Source: Pampus argenteus
Lineage: Eukaryota > Chordata > Actinopteri > Scombriformes > Stromateidae
Assembly (NCBI GenBank): GCA_036937835.1
Contig: CM072881.1
Span: 6,556,501-6,620,500 of the forward strand
Length of the DNA: 64,000 nt
Direction: 5' to 3'
Positions 43,625 to 58,645 of the stretch are shown here, piece by piece. How positions within the stretch are numbered: the first letter of the stretch is position 1; each line of letters starts with the position of its first letter. A program made the translations under genes and the position numbers. The notes below the pieces were generated by a model. The model saw only the letters and a list, made by a program, of their open reading frames with translations, was not told the DNA's origin and ran no database searches.

Positions 43625-45570
43625 CCTTAGTAAACCTCATGTCAAACCCCCCGGACCTGACCCCCAAGCCAGTTTGACCTAGTGGCCAAACCATGTAATG
43701 ACAACTTATGGATCCATTGTATGATGCACATTGGCCCAAGAAGCATTTTTCTACATAAGTAAATCATTTTATCCTCATTCAAGTAAATGAGGAGCCAACT
43801 AGAAGTCTTCCGGGGCCCAAAAACACAGAAGCATTAGCAAGCATGTGGAAACATTGCAGACTTTTTATGGCTTCATGCACCAATGGGCAACTTTTATTAA
43901 TGGGCCGCATCTTTAAATGCGGTATCCAGGTATAAATGTTGGAACAATTTTTTTCATTAGTTGTTGTCTGCCACTACATAACGTTGCTGCACTTGCTATG
44001 GAATAACAGCGCCGTGTTCCTGTCTTGTGTCAAAAAGCAATCCGGCAGCTTAAATGCTAACAGTGTCAAGTTCAAGTAGAAGCTCCAATCGCATCATATG
44101 CTTGATATAGTATATATTGTAATATCCCCAATAGTATAACCTTTTATTCATAACAGAGCCTTGATCTTTGGGCAAGTTGGGAGAAGAAAGATTCCATAAG
44201 ATTCCATTACACGTTAAACACCGATTTTTAGTTATGAAATTTTTCCTCAACATGTCAGATACCCGATCCACATATAAGGTCAGTATTGGTGACAATACCA
44301 ATCTGATTTCCTGTAGTAATACACATGTGACTAAAAAGTGGCAGTAGACTACTCGCCCAGTGTTTACAAATGCATAACGTAATGATAGTAGATTCCTAAT
44401 AATATTCGTCATTATGTTTTGTATATTTTTTTCCAAAACACAGAACAAGTTTTACGAAAGAGTAGACGAAAAACAGTCAGAAACAGGACTTAAGTCCCCA
44501 CCTACCTTCCTAAAATATTCTACCCGCTGAAGAGTTTCTAAACTTTATAAAATGCTTTCTTACACATTCTACTTGACTGCTCTTTGTTTGCTCTCTTTAG
44601 TTTGGCCCTTGAGTGTGCATGTGTTGGTCTGTCTAGACCACAGAGGACAGGTTAGTGAGGGTATATTCTTTTTTCCATTTGCAGATTTAGAGGATATTAT
44701 GGCCTATTTCCACCTGCAAACCCTAACCCAAGTGTTCCCTTCACCTACCTGCTATTTGTCAGGATCTGTGTAATTACCAGTGTCTAACCCTCGCTCTCCA
44801 TCTCATATCCTGAGCACAACATTTGCTGTGGCCCAGATTTACCCACTGGCTTTGAAATGGTTTCTGCTCAAAAAGCAACACTCCAATTTCACTGCAGGGA
44901 CAAGAAGTGGCTAGGAGATGCTGCCAGGGTGCAAAATAGACAAAATATCCTCTGTCCTGTGTGTCTTGCGTACCACCACATCATAATCAAATCAAATCAA
45001 ATTTTTCTAATGACTTGCTGTGCAACGGAGACGGCGCGTGGCTGCCCAAACATAATAACCCAGAATGCACCGCGGGACCAAAACGGTATCGGCATTTCAG
45101 CGAATGCTCAGTTAAAGAAACTGTTTTGATTCAGGAACATTCCTATTTCAGGAACTTTAAATGTTAAGTAAAGAAACATTATGAGAGGAGGGCTGAATGG
45201 AAAGCTGTGTGTGTGTGTGTGTGTACATGGACGTGGACGTGTGCGGACTAGAGGTGTGAGTGTGGGTGTGTGTGTACCTATGTGTGATTTGGACATACAC
45301 CTCTAAGCACACCTAAGTGTATCTTGCCAAATGTTTTTATATGGTTCCATGACGGGGGAGAGAGTCTGTCTAACAAAGGAGACTATTTCGATGGGGCCTG
45401 GTCAGTGAAGGAGTGCTGGACTCATAATGACATAGAAAACAAACAGTGGTGAATGGGCACATGGTCCCGCCGTAACCACAGGGCCCTTAACGGGAAGAGC
45501 CTGTCCAGCAGTGCACAGCACAGCTCCAGCAGTACAGGAAGACCCAGGCGCCAAGGAGTTAAAGTACACC

Positions 45571-45573
<3 letters not shown>

Positions 45574-45621
<48 letters not shown>

Positions 45622-45632
45622 TGTGTGTGTGT
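45574..45632. repeat. (TG)n microsatellite
   Basis: About 29 TG units with one CTG interruption near the 3' end, followed by two short GTGTGTGTACA units. Confidence 0.95.
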
Positions 45633-48600
45633 ACAGTGTGTGTGTACAGTGTGTGTGACACATATTGCAGATATGCGCACAAATACCTGATGAGAAGATA
45701 TGGACACTCTAACTCACACACGTGACACAAAAAACACATTTCACATACTTTAACATACACATACACATATTCATCCTCCCTCTATGTCTCACACGTATAC
45801 ACACAGTCATGGGGGGTGGGGGGGACCTAATCAACCACCAGCAACAATATTATCCTGCCATTCACTGTCGCGGTGTGATTGATGAAGCCGCGGGAAGGCC
45901 CGACTCTACAAGCTCACAGCGCTCCAGATCTCAACGTGGAGCTGATGTAGAATAACAGTGTGCGGACAACGCTCATATTAAACTCAAATTGTTGCACCGC
46001 GTACTATTTAATGGCCCAAAAATATTAAGCTGTCTCCATGTGGAGAGCTTGCATTTCTGGCAGAGAAAAGAGAAATATTTTAATAGGATTTCAGCTTCAG
46101 TTTGAATCTAGAATGGTGTGTCGTGTTTGTAACTTCTTGGAGCGCTTAGTGTTGCACATGTAATTCATATACTCATGAGATTTGGAGCCATAATATAGAA
46201 CATATGGTTTAATCACAACTGGGTTTAGTACTGAACAATCTGTAAAATTGTATCTACCCAGAAGGAAATGCTCCCTGTGTGCCCAAATGAGCTGTAGTAT
46301 ATTACCATTTATTGGTATTGAACACTCTTTGGCAGTTATGAGAGTTAAATGAAGTAGAAAATGAAATGCATTGTTTTCATTGTTTTGTATTTATCTTTAA
46401 ATCATGATCGACACTTGTTAAGTAAAACTAAGGATTATTAAGTAAAGAAATGGATACTTTTACATTGTCAATGCCAGGTTATTGAATATATATATATATA
46501 TATCTTACCCACAATACACTCATCTGGATTCACTTGACTGTACAGATTTGGGTGTGTTTAAACAACTATTTTACATATAGCTATTGTCAAGTCTCTAGTA
46601 GGATGAAAAGTGTGTTGTCTTGGGGTAACTTTTATATTTAGTTGCTTCTGCAGTAGTCTTTGAGTTTCTACGTGGTCTAACATTTTTTTTCTTTGTTTAG
46701 CCATATAGCCAGTTCTTCCTCCGTTTATTCAGAACAAAGCAGATGCATAGAATTAAAAGAATTGACAAAATGATGACACTTAAAAGTTGATCTGAGAGCT
46801 TTAGATTTTTTTTTTTAAATCCCTCAACCACAACTCGTACACACGGTGTTGTGACTGGTTTCTGATATTTCAAAATGTTTCTCCAACATGAGGCAGGACG
46901 AGACTGTTGTAAACCGTGAGCTTGTTAAGCGTGGGCGGAGGTGTCCAAACAACAGATGCATGTGGAAATGCAGACATGTGTTGTGTTCACATTCCGGTTT
47001 ATGTCTCTCTTTGCTGGCCCACACAGATGTTTTAAAGACACTGAATTTAGTTTTATTGCTGGGTTTTATTTATTTTCTTACTATGTCTGGCAGGTGAGGT
47101 TGAGTGAAGACATTCTGAGTCATTCAGTTGCTATTTTGAAAGCATCTTTCTGTTTTTGTCACAGTAAACAATGTGCAGCCACCAACATGAGGGTTTATTT
47201 ACACATTTGTAAAGCTTATATTTTTAGCATGTTAGCATGGTGGGCAGGTGCAAACTGTTACCAAGGATGATTTTATAAATATGTTCACTATTCACGAATA
47301 TACTCCCAGATACAGTGCGTACATGTGTTTAATATGCATTTGGAAACACTTTGAGTTCTCGATGATGGTGTCTCCATTCACTCTACTTGTTTACATGTTA
47401 CCATGATGACTGTCAATAGCTCTTCGCTGTCAGCTCTCTTGGCCCACAGTTTTCTCTCCTTCAGAGAACATCACAGGGAGTTAATGGAAAAACATTAAAG
47501 GGAAATTTCCCTTTAAGTACAAAGTATAGAACAGACACGCGAACATAAACTCACAGTTAAGAAAAGACCATTTCTAGATGTTGTCAATCACTGGTAAATT
47601 TTGCATTCTCGGCAGAGTAAAGCTAACTTGATCCTGATGGGTGCAGCAGAAATGCTGAGAAACATTTTTCATCATAACACCCCCCTGAGGTGTCTGGAGG
47701 TGCACGTGTGCCGACCGCAGCAGCTCTCCCACTTAGTTTTATTACACAAGGTCATAATGTTCTTCCGTGCGTTGTTCTACTGGCTTTTTTTCTCTATCGT
47801 CACACATAATGGTGCCAAGGACTAATTGGCATAGTTACATATTCTCCAACTGTATGTGGTTCAGTCCGTGTGTGAGTGAAAGTGTGTGTGTGTGTATATA
47901 AGCGAAAACCAGACACAGAATAGTCGAGAGACGGGGAGAGAGAGAGAGAATGGGGTTGCATCGGCAGAATGTCTGGTTCATGCCTCCATTAACCGCAAGT
48001 AGCCAAGATATATCAGCAGTTCCCGTGCATTATGGGATACTGTACTGGCAATAAACAGAAACAGAGGAAATCTGAAATGAGGTGACTGAGACTTTTTTGA
48101 CTTGTCTTCTTCACAGCGCAGAGGACTGCAGCAGAATCGCCAGTCCAAATTCAAAACACAAAACCTGCAACGTATCAAACATCTATCTTACTGGCGGCAG
48201 CTGAGAAACACACACTGAGGTCTTGCATCAAGGCTAGACTGTCTTTTGATTGATACTGTCTCCAAGGTTAAACACACTTTCCTCTTTTTCCTCCCTTGAT
48301 TTTATTTTTATCTCTTAAATCCGACCTCATTGGCAGAGAGTTAAGTTGTGTTTGCAAGTGTGTGTGTGTGTGTGTGTCCCTCCTGTTAATCGTCTACCCA
48401 CAGCTTCTGCCAGTCATCTAAGTGTATTGTAATGGTTATATTGTGGATATGCGGCAGCCTGTGAGCTTGGAAGCAGCTCATTTGCTAGTTTCCTGTACAG
48501 AAAGATGCTCACCTTTTTTCTCCCAAAAAAGCTTAAATGTATTCTGATTTAGGAGATGTTTATGTCAGGAATAAAAGAGTCAGAAAATCACACCACATGC

Positions 48601-51600
48601 TGTTTGCAGAGATTTTATCCAAACCATCGTTCGAGGCTCAGACTAGCATGGGTGGCCACAGGAGGAAAGGAACGCATTACGAGGGTCAGTAATAGGCAAA
48701 TAAATTATTCTTTAAAAAAGTCAAAAGAAAATAGAATATTGCAACATTTAACTCTTTTTATGTGGCTGCGTGGTCAGGATGGACATCACTGACAGACACT
48801 GACTAACGTTTTGAATAAAACGTTTAATGATATATCAGTGCAAATCTATTTTCTGTCATTTTCTGGAATCTTGAAGACATTAGGTCTGAATCTTCACCCC
48901 CCACTGCTCTCATCATGTTCCTTCTTCCTCTTTGATTTGGTTCTGGCTCTGATTTCACTAAGCTTGATTTGGAGGGAATAACTGAGGTCATCCTGTGAAC
49001 TTGAACTGGATCCACTGATGCTGTTTGGATAGGTGCACAGTAGGCCTTAAGAGACATCCAATGTAGCTGTAACCCTGGGTTTTTATTACATGCTTACTGA
49101 GCCACTGCTGTACTTTGGATCCATCCTCAAGAAGAATTATTTGAATTTGTACAAATTTCTCAGAGTTAAATCTGCTAAAACTGAGATCAATGTTAAACCT
49201 TTTTGCAGTTAAAGATTTGGTATAATTTACTGTCGCTAACAAGACAAAAGGTTAAAATTAAAATATACGTAGCTTGACTTTAAACTCGTAACCAAGGTAT
49301 TCATGAGTAAAGCTATCACATGTTGTGATTAAGAAGCTACACATAAGTCGTTATAATTGCTAGTTTCATGTTGCACTACTGTCAGCTAAGATGACATCGT
49401 ATTGATGGATGGTTTTCTCAACAGGATCAACTTCTAATATAAAACCTAATGCTAACAATATGAACAGTCTTAATTCTAGCATTACCAGAAAGAAGCAGCT
49501 CTTAACATCATGATACGTAAACACTGCCTAGCTCAGAAATGAGTTTGTATAATGCAACTGCATTGCAAGATGCAACTTGCAAAAGATTTCTGTTTGTTTT
49601 TTGATAGCCTACAAGTTTGGTTACTTCCTTTTGGCTGGTGACCAGTGCTTTATTCATTAACGTTAGCTAACGTAACTCGCAACTTAGCGATGCGTTGCAG
49701 TCTGCAGCACCTTAGCTTGAGCAGGAAATATTTTGTCATAGCATAATGTTAATTCTTATTTGTCTCATTGTGTCAAACATGGTGTCAAATTTTGCACTTT
49801 TATCATTCACCAGTTGAGCTGCAGACATTTTATGATTTAATTGCTAATTTATGGGATCACAAAATTGGCCATCAATGATACTACTGTACAGTGTATTAGC
49901 CTGTGAAGAACACTTGAATCGACTGGCAAGACATGACTGACAGGAGAAGCTATGAGATCATTTGCATCTCCAAGCTGTGAAAACATCCTGCCGAATATGC
50001 ATTTCATGTGACACGGGGACTTGATACTCGATTCGGGTCTTCCAGTAGAAAACAGTTAGCGGTGATAATCGATGACAGATGTTTGCTTTTTATTTATTCA
50101 TTTTGTCAACCTTCATTTATCCATTTTATACACGCTCATGGTCATCACATTTACTTTCCCCACGCAGATTTTCCCAGCGTGGACTCAAACTACCAACTCT
50201 CCGGCCACAATCTTGACTCCCTGCCCATTCGGCCCATTAGCTCATGTTGAAACTCTTTGTTCTCAGACCTGCTTGTTGGACCACTCAGCCAAAACTGTAA
50301 GCCGCTGTGACAGTTACTGGCAACAGAGAGCAGCAGCCCTGTTTGAGTTATAGAAGATCCCCACATGTGTGATCCCACCCGAGCATGAGTTATGCTCCCT
50401 CTGCCTTGCGTTGTCTTTTGATCACAATTTATCGTGTTTTACGTCGACCTTGCCTTCTGACACAATGAGCAAGAAAGTGAGGGTGAGATAATGTAAAGAT
50501 ATTTTTATGTAGTCTCTTGGATATTGCTGAATTAAAGCACTGTATGAATTATTTGTTGTGTACGACATTGGAAATTTGGCATGTGTATTTGTATCAACTT
50601 GATAAATTATTTGGAAAAACATTCAACTTTTTTTTTTTTATATAATTGAAAGCACCTTAAAACAAATTGCCCCGCCAAGAGTTCTGATGGCTGGTGTCCA
50701 GTGGAAATCTTCCTCTCAGATAATACCACCACAGATACTAAAAGGGATGTTGTCTGCTTGTCCTTTAGCCACAGGTTCCCCAGATGTTGTAACTATGAAC
50801 AGAGGGGAAAAACTAAACAGTCAGGGTAGCTCTGATGAGTCACCAGCCTAATGGACCGTGGTATGAAACTTGATATGGGCTGCGTCTGCATTGAGGGGCC
50901 AGTTTAGTGAAAACAGTGTCATTACTACAACCTGAGGTCTCCCAGGCCAGGACCTCATGCGGTGAACCTTATGCCAGGAAAAGAAAGAGGAGAGGGAGAG
51001 GACAGGCTTAACATGATACAATCGAGGATGGAGGGAGTCCAGTTTCAGACAGCGGAGAGCAGGATGGAAGGAGAAGGGAGCGGGCTGGAGTCTTTGTTTT
51101 ATCTGGAGTGAAGAGAGATACTTGCATTATAGCAGCTCTCCAAGAATAATGTCAAAACCTGATGACTCAAAGAGAAAATAAGAGAGCTGATGAGAAAATA
51201 AAGCTTAGCCTGTCTCACCTGCTTAGCACTCAGATTTGGGAGCAGTGTGAAATGTTTGCCTGTCATTATCTTGTTCTTGTTTGTATATATATATATTTTT
51301 TGCAGTAGGCGAGCAGAAAGAAAATGGATGCAGATGTTGTAAAGTACGCCCAGTTATGTAATGCAGCCGATGCCACAGTTGCCAATTGACTTACTGTCCG
51401 TTGTCACTCCTCAGCAGTTTTCAATTGACCTCAGTTTAGAAAAGAATTAATGTTTGCCGAAGTGCTGCTAATGTTATTCTATGTCCCCAAGACAAACTGA
51501 GGAAAAAAAAAAAAAAACAGCCATCAGCACTTAATCTGCTACTTCGTCAGTTGAAAATTAGATTTTCTATGTCTGCATACATTGGCACAAGTGTGAAACA

Positions 51601-54600
51601 TAGAAGAAAAACTGGTCTGCAGGACTACTGCAGAACATCCATTAATGGAATTAAACCATGATTAAAAATAATTTTTTAAAGACAGCTGGTAATGTTTAGG
51701 CTGTGCAAATAAAGGCAAATGCCAAATCAAGGGAAAGCTAAAAATGGAGACTTGTAATGAGCTGTGTCTGAATTGATGATCTTTGTAGGCCAGCTTCAGA
51801 CGGTGGAAAAAAAGGCTACAGAATTGACACATTTATTTTAAAACCGAGTCAAATAAAGAAACAGACAACAGCAACAACTGAGGAGGAGAGTGAAGCGAGG
51901 GTGGAAGTCTCATTTTCCAAGTTGGTTTGTGTAGTTGAAAGAAATGCCAAGATATGCCACATCTTTATTGCAATTACATCATATATAGACCTTGAAAAAA
52001 TGATGGTCGTAGATTCAAAGAAAAAATGCAAAGAACAAATACTTTGTAAGCATTGATTTGCTATTTGGTGACCAGATAAATGCCTTTTTCACAGCAGATG
52101 TTCTCATTTGTCATAGTTCAGTGATTGACTGTATTGAGTTCATAATTGCTTATGAACAAAGTTAAGCCTATGTGGTTTCTCATATTATCATGAGTAGCCT
52201 ACTATTGTGTACTAGACACCTGGAATGTGTGTTTCTGTTAGCAAACACCATGATTTTTTTTCCCACTTACATGCGCACATTCCTGCAGGTTTATGCCATG
52301 CCACTGTTTGGCAGTTAGTGGTGATAATATAACAAGAAAAACCGCAATGGGCCATGCAAAAAGGCTGCGAGCTAGATAGATGTAAACAATGCACATTCAA
52401 TAATGTTTACACAAAAATACGATACAGAGCTATACTCTTTCTCTTAACCTCACTGTCTCTCAAGTGGTATAGGCTAGATTTATAGCTGGTACTGCACTGG
52501 AAACTAAATTTGGGTGCCTTTTCACCCTGGAGGTCACGAGCAGTGACCTGTCATCACTGTAGTCCCCCAGCCACTCACACTAAAGGCTCTGCTTCATATC
52601 TCCAGTATAGCACTGCATTAAAACTTAGACCAGACAGCGTGTGTCTCCCCTGGTTTGGACACACATACACACACGAATATACCGTGATGCTGGTTGGTAG
52701 AAATGAAGCCCACCTTCATCAGATATCAGATGGCAGATAAAGCTTGTACATGTTAGAAGTAAGATTAGGATCAGATGTGTATGTAGAGGATTTACAGCTG
52801 TGCAGAAATTTCCTAACAAGTTAGTGAGTGTAAAACTGCACAAGAAATACTGTAGTTGATTAGATAATGAACTTACTTTGAACAAGTCATTGAATGTCAA
52901 GTTAGCAATGTTATCAAGCAATAATTATTGCAAAAACAACTAGTTTCTGCAGTATTTGCAGGTGATTGCAATTTTGCACATTTCCTGGGATTTCTCCACA
53001 TTAAAGGTGCTACTAAGAACATTTCAATATTTTATCGTAAATGAAATTAGGGCACAAACTAAGCCTTTCCAAACAAAACTTGCTTATAAATAAAAATAAC
53101 CATTCATTTACAGTTAGCAAGGCTCTTCAACCATTCCCATACCCCATGCTGGTAGACTGGTGTTTGTGGGAAATGTTGTCTTATCATGATGATTTTTTGA
53201 AGTCCTGCAATTTTACATTACATTTAAAAAGAAATCACAAAACTTTACAAATGATATCACACGTTTTACTGCAGAATCAATCATTTTTGATTGCATTATA
53301 AAAATTAAAACGGAGGTACTAATGCATACAAGTGAATAATTTGGTCTAATGTATCAACGAAGTCTGCAAAATTGATAAAAAAAACAAAAACAAAAAAACA
53401 AAAACAACTTCCTCTGCAAGTTGAAATGTTTATGTTGAAAAGAGTATCAAGTATATAATCAAGTATTTCAAATACTGAAGCCACTATCAGCAGAGCATCA
53501 ACATTATGCAAACAAGCAGTCCCCACCAGAAAAAGTAACGTTGTAGCATATGAATTTAATCACACCGTCATAGTTGGACTCTGTTTGGACAACTCTCTTG
53601 TCTACCATTCTCAATTACAACCAGCTAATGACCTGATGAGAAGTTTGATGAGAAGCACGGAACCTGTGTTACAGTATAACCTTGTGTAATTGTGTAAGAC
53701 CTCATGTAAAATGACCACAGAACAAACCGAGTTGGATACATACAATGGCTACAACAGAGTGTGGACAGCAGATGGGGAGTCAGTGGTCGGAAAAAATGGA
53801 TCTGAGGCGATGAGTAGAAACTAATGTTCTCACTCCTGATGTCATAGGTCGGGGTGCACCGGCCGGTGAAAAGCCAATCCACCTTTTCCTGTCCTGGCAT
53901 CTGAAGGACACCCGAGGGAGCAAGACGTCACCATCACCGCGGCCGTCCGCCGCTGCCATCATCATCATCATCGTCATCAGCACTAGCATCACCATCATGT
54001 GTGGAAGGTAAAGTCCATATGTCTTTCATCTATCCATTTTTACCTACTTAAGATGAGTGATTTGCTCCACGCCTCTCTTTAGCCGTTTCCTTGTTTTTAG
54101 TTTTTTGACTGTCTCACATGTCCCACACCTAGCATACACTTTTACGCTACACAACATGTCATTTAAAGTGTTCCTTTCCCTCTTGTTTTACTTTTGCTCC
54201 GTGGAACTGCTGCGTCAGTTGCTCACTTGGCTTTTGGGAAATGTCTCATTTTTTTTGTCGTTGTTGGGTATGTCCAAAAATGTCTTGTTTTGTCCCGACC
54301 AGCAGTCTACAACCCAAAGACATTCAGTTTCCTATTACAAAGAAACCTGAAAAAAAAATTCCTGTTTAAGAAGCTGAAACCTGAGAAGTGTAGCATTGTG
54401 TTCCTTTAAAAATGACGCAGCTTTTCGTTGCAGCTCTACATCTTGTAGAGTTGCAGCAAACAATATGAAGTTTGATGTTCAGTACAGAGAAGTGAGTCCA
54501 TATGCTGATAAACTCATTCAAAGAATCAACAGAAATAAGCCAGTTCAATCACTTCCAAAAGTAGATTCAGAGCAGTGACTCTGCATAGGCTCGTGTTCCT

Positions 54601-57478
54601 TGCTCTTTATATAAAAATGGCCCTGTGCACTTAATTTTCTTCTTTCCTATGATGGGATTATTTTTTGTTTTCCCTCCCTCTTATTTCCCTCCACTTATTC
54701 TTCCTGTCTCTCCACAGCCATTCTCTATATGGGTTATATAGCTCGGATTAGACAAGCCAGGATTTACACACACAGGAAAGATAAAGGGACATTTTTACGG
54801 CACAACCACTATTCTAGAGGTGAACGCAAGAGTCGGAGAACCATTTTTAGACTGCAGACATGGCTGGAAAATTGGTGTAAGCTAGTAAAAACTAGGTTGT
54901 AACATTTATGGCTTTTCACTGACACCCCCCCACCCCACCCCATACAGAAAATATACCATATTAATCATGTAGCTATTAGCATGGTTGACCCTCATTCAAC
55001 ATAATATTCTATTTATTCACAGATTTTTAGTCTAGGTTTGCTCATGCTCTTTGTATTCCAAACTTAGATGGACTTGAGTCTTATCAAAGGATTTCTGCAT
55101 TCATGAGGAACCTAAAGAAAGGCAAAACTTGTTGTTTAACTTCTTTTCAAAATACTTCTATCCCATCACCAGTGTATAATTAAGGTTCATATAGAGGATT
55201 AAGGTTAGGAAACTTGATTTAAAAAAAAATAATAATAATAAAAAAATAAACATTATAGAAAAGACAAAAATGACCACTCTGTTTTAAGTAAAAACTTCAC
55301 TTGTTGCACTAAAATGCCTGATACACAAGTCTGAAAAAAAAAATCCCTGATCCTGTGCACTGGCACCAGTCGTTTCACAGTGCTGCGCCGTGCTTGGTGG
55401 TGACCTGTTGTCCTGTATAGTAATGGTGTCAGTGGGACACAGAGTCCTCTGTGCAGCGGCAGTACACTGGTCTGTTGTGACCGTGTCTGGTGAAACAGAG
55501 AGCCTGTATGCCCCTCTATGAGTGGCACGTGTGTCCTCTCCCTGTGCTGCTAAATATAGCAACAACAACAACAATGGCAACCTGGGAATGCCTGTTTAGA
55601 AAAAAAAAAAAAGCTGACCTCAGATGATATCAGTTTACACCTTATGAATAAAGCGTAGACAAATTGAATTTTCCCGTGATGGCAGAGGGGGGTGAATACT
55701 AAGGAGGATTGACTGGTGCCTTTCATTTGTTTCATTCCTTCATCTGTCACTTTTATCAGATTAGAAATATATGTATAGATGGTTGTTGTTTAAACTGGTG
55801 TGGAACTGTGGAGCATTTGTGGTGCCAATAAAGAGGGAAACTTACATTTAATTCCATGAAAATTAAGAAGATTATTACTTTAATTTGTTTTTCTGCTCTT
55901 GAACAGAAGTCGTGTAAATTGACTCAGGCTTTACTTATAGGAACCTACAGTGTTAAAGCCTTTATCAGGATTTTTGCCACTTACTGTGAGTCAGCATAAT
56001 ACAATGTGTTGACCTTCCAAACCCTACCACACTGTAGAAAACCATTAGAGCAATCCCTGGTGGAATATATCATAGTATATCATAGTTATAGCTCTTAAAC
56101 CTTGTTACTCAAATACAAATACTCCCAAGCCTCCGTGTCTCTCCAGTGGTCTGCTTAACTGAGAGACGGGGGATTTAATCATCATCGTTAATCGGACTCG
56201 TCACTGTGGGTCCTGATATGGCACGTTCCTCGATGAGAGGATCTGTCTGTGGCTGGAAAGTGTGGAGGGACTGTACAACCTCAGGCAGTGAACTGCAGCT
56301 AGTGAATGATCTCTTTTCTCTCCTGAGGCCATCATTCACCCAGGGGGCTGTGAAACGATCTATGGCATCGAAAAAAAAAAAAAGATTCTAATGAGCTTTT
56401 AGTCTTGCAGTGCAGTATAATAACATGAAAAGGTCAAATAAATATTATCACTTGATATTAATTATTGCTGCCTCAGGGAGTTGAAAAAACCCCCCCCAAA
56501 AGCCTTAAAACGTGTAACTGTGCAGATGGAGGTACCTGGTTGCTTCATTTTCGTAATATGAGTAGTAGTAGAAGTATCAGTACAGAAAAAAAAGTAATAA
56601 AAAAATTGAAGTATCAGAAGTACTGATTAAGCAGCAGAATAGAGTAGTGTAAAGCAGTATGTGGTGGAAATACTCACGAAAAGTACACATAACTTTAAGT
56701 TATAATCTTAAGGATTTTCATGAAATCAAACCCCATTTTTGATATTTAAGGTGTATTTATATTCAGTATTTGTAATAAAAAAATGCTTCTTTACGGATAA
56801 AGGTAAAGTTGTATTCAACTGATTTTAGGTCATTTTACTTGCTATGTGACCAAAACATCAATTGTAAAGATTCATCATCATTTTCTAGCCGTTCACTACT
56901 TCATTTATGTAGAAATTGTCTCCATCCTAAAAGTTCATTCATTTGCTGTTGAGTTTTTCTACAACCTAAACTACTATGACTGTGGAAATAACATATTTTA
57001 GAAGGCTCAATGGACAGATCCTTAATACATATGAAGAAGTTGTGTTTAGAAATAAAAATATATTTAAAATTATGATTCAGTGCCTATAGCTATCTTTATT
57101 CAACAGGCAGGATTTATTTGCATTTTCGGCCTGGTGGCTAACTCCCAACCCTCCCCAGCCTCTTAAGCGTCTTGTTATCTCTGTAAGGCCAAGAGTGTTA
57201 GAGCTGGATGCTGTATGGGCGTCTTGTTCCGTGTGTTTGCTTTTCGTCACTGCAGTGGCCAGAAGATGGATGAGTCTTTCAGTGCCGATAACTCTGGTTT
57301 TTGCCACCATTAGCTTACCAAGCAGGCTAACACCCCTGTGATCCCTCTTCATCTTAAATAGACTGGAAAATCTAAGATTGTAGAGTTGTCAAGAATGCCC
57401 ACTTCTATATTCGGTCCAACCATGATGGACAACCTTGGTTCATACCCAAGCAGTCTCAGTACCTCTCAGTGTTGGTCT

Positions 57479-57539
57479 TCTCTCTCTCTGTCTTTCCTTT
57501 CTCTCTCTCTCTCCCTCTCTCTTTCACACACACACACAC
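57479..57539. repeat. Compound (CT)n(CA)n microsatellite
   Basis: Imperfect CT tracts followed by a CA tract. Confidence 0.9.
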
Positions 57540-58645
57540 TGTCTCTGTTTAGAAAATACACACAGAAATGCGGGAAGGCGGTGTTCCTAAATCCGTCAAA
57601 GCTGATTTGTCCAAGCGGTTTGCCAGCAACACACGGATTTAGACAATGAGGGAAATTAAGTTGAAGTAAACATGCCTGCTCGCATGTAAACTCATCAGCA
57701 CTCGCAAAGCATTCCAAATAATTCTGTTTAATTTTCAGAGATGAAGTGGAGAAAAATGCTTTGCGATGGTGCCGAGAGTTGTCGAGGTTTGAGTTGCGGA
57801 CTGTATTAAGTTTACGTCATGGCTCCCAGACTGCGGCGCTGCACACGTCATGAACAAGAAGAGCTGGAATCTTTCCTTTCAACAGTCATGGGAATTTTAA
57901 TATTCACAATCAAGCTTTTTGATTTTACCTTCTCTGCAAAGCTCTTTACTTTACACAACAGCCAAACATTAAACATTTTAGCCCCTTGATTAGAGCTAAA
58001 TGCTGCATGATTACACAGGCTTGTGAGACAGAAGAAATATTGTGATTGTATTGTAGGGATATTAATTCAGCTGATAAATAAATAAATAAAATGTACTACT
58101 GATTATGGTGCAAAGGTTCCCCAGAGTTCAGAAAATACCAAAATACATGAACAAAATCTCCCAAACCCGAGTCACTTGTAAGATTTAAACAATACAAATG
58201 TTGAGGGTTGTGTATTGAGGATGCCAATGGCTAATGCTGTGTATATTAAAGTTGGTTCTGCCAAAAGAATAAAATAATATTGAAAGGATTTAGTTGAGAA
58301 CTATATTCTCATCAAGGTTTTACTAAATACTGAACGGTGCGTGCAGGTAAGCTACATCACTGTAAGCTCCACCCACAAACCAGTGATAAGACCTCTGAAA
58401 AATAAATCGGGGCACAAATTTCTCATATGAAATAACCAACTGGCAGAAAATGATGTCTTCATGAAGGATCCATCATTCAATGTTAGAAGGTTGTTGAGGA
58501 AAAGTTTTAACTCTTCTCGATCATTACACATCAAACAGTGTTTTGGCACTTATCATTATCCCATAATTGTCACTGGTGGCTACAGTGGCTGCTGTTCAGC
58601 ATGAGTTACATAGTCTTTGGTTACTGTCTTCTCTTAATTTATATA

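Larger units (their letters stand above)
43640..58640. other. Long gene-free stretch
   Basis: I see no gene or recognisable transposon in these 15 kb. The longest frames (44050-44448 minus, 45422-45766 minus) lack known motifs or cross a TG array. It contains TG arrays (45574-45632, 45205-45224, 48359-48377), short AT tracts (46486-46503), a CT/CA tract (57479-57539) and an A/AAC-rich tract (53375-53405). A GC-rich patch at 53900-54010 with a CAT repeat ends in ATGTGTGGAAGGTAAAG, an ATG close to a splice-donor-like sequence. Much of this may be ancient repeat that can no longer be recognised by eye. Confidence 0.5.

Noticed and set aside
44050..44448. 132-residue minus-strand open frame
   Set aside because: I looked for LINE or Penelope motifs and found none; AT-rich chance frame or an unrecognisable old repeat.
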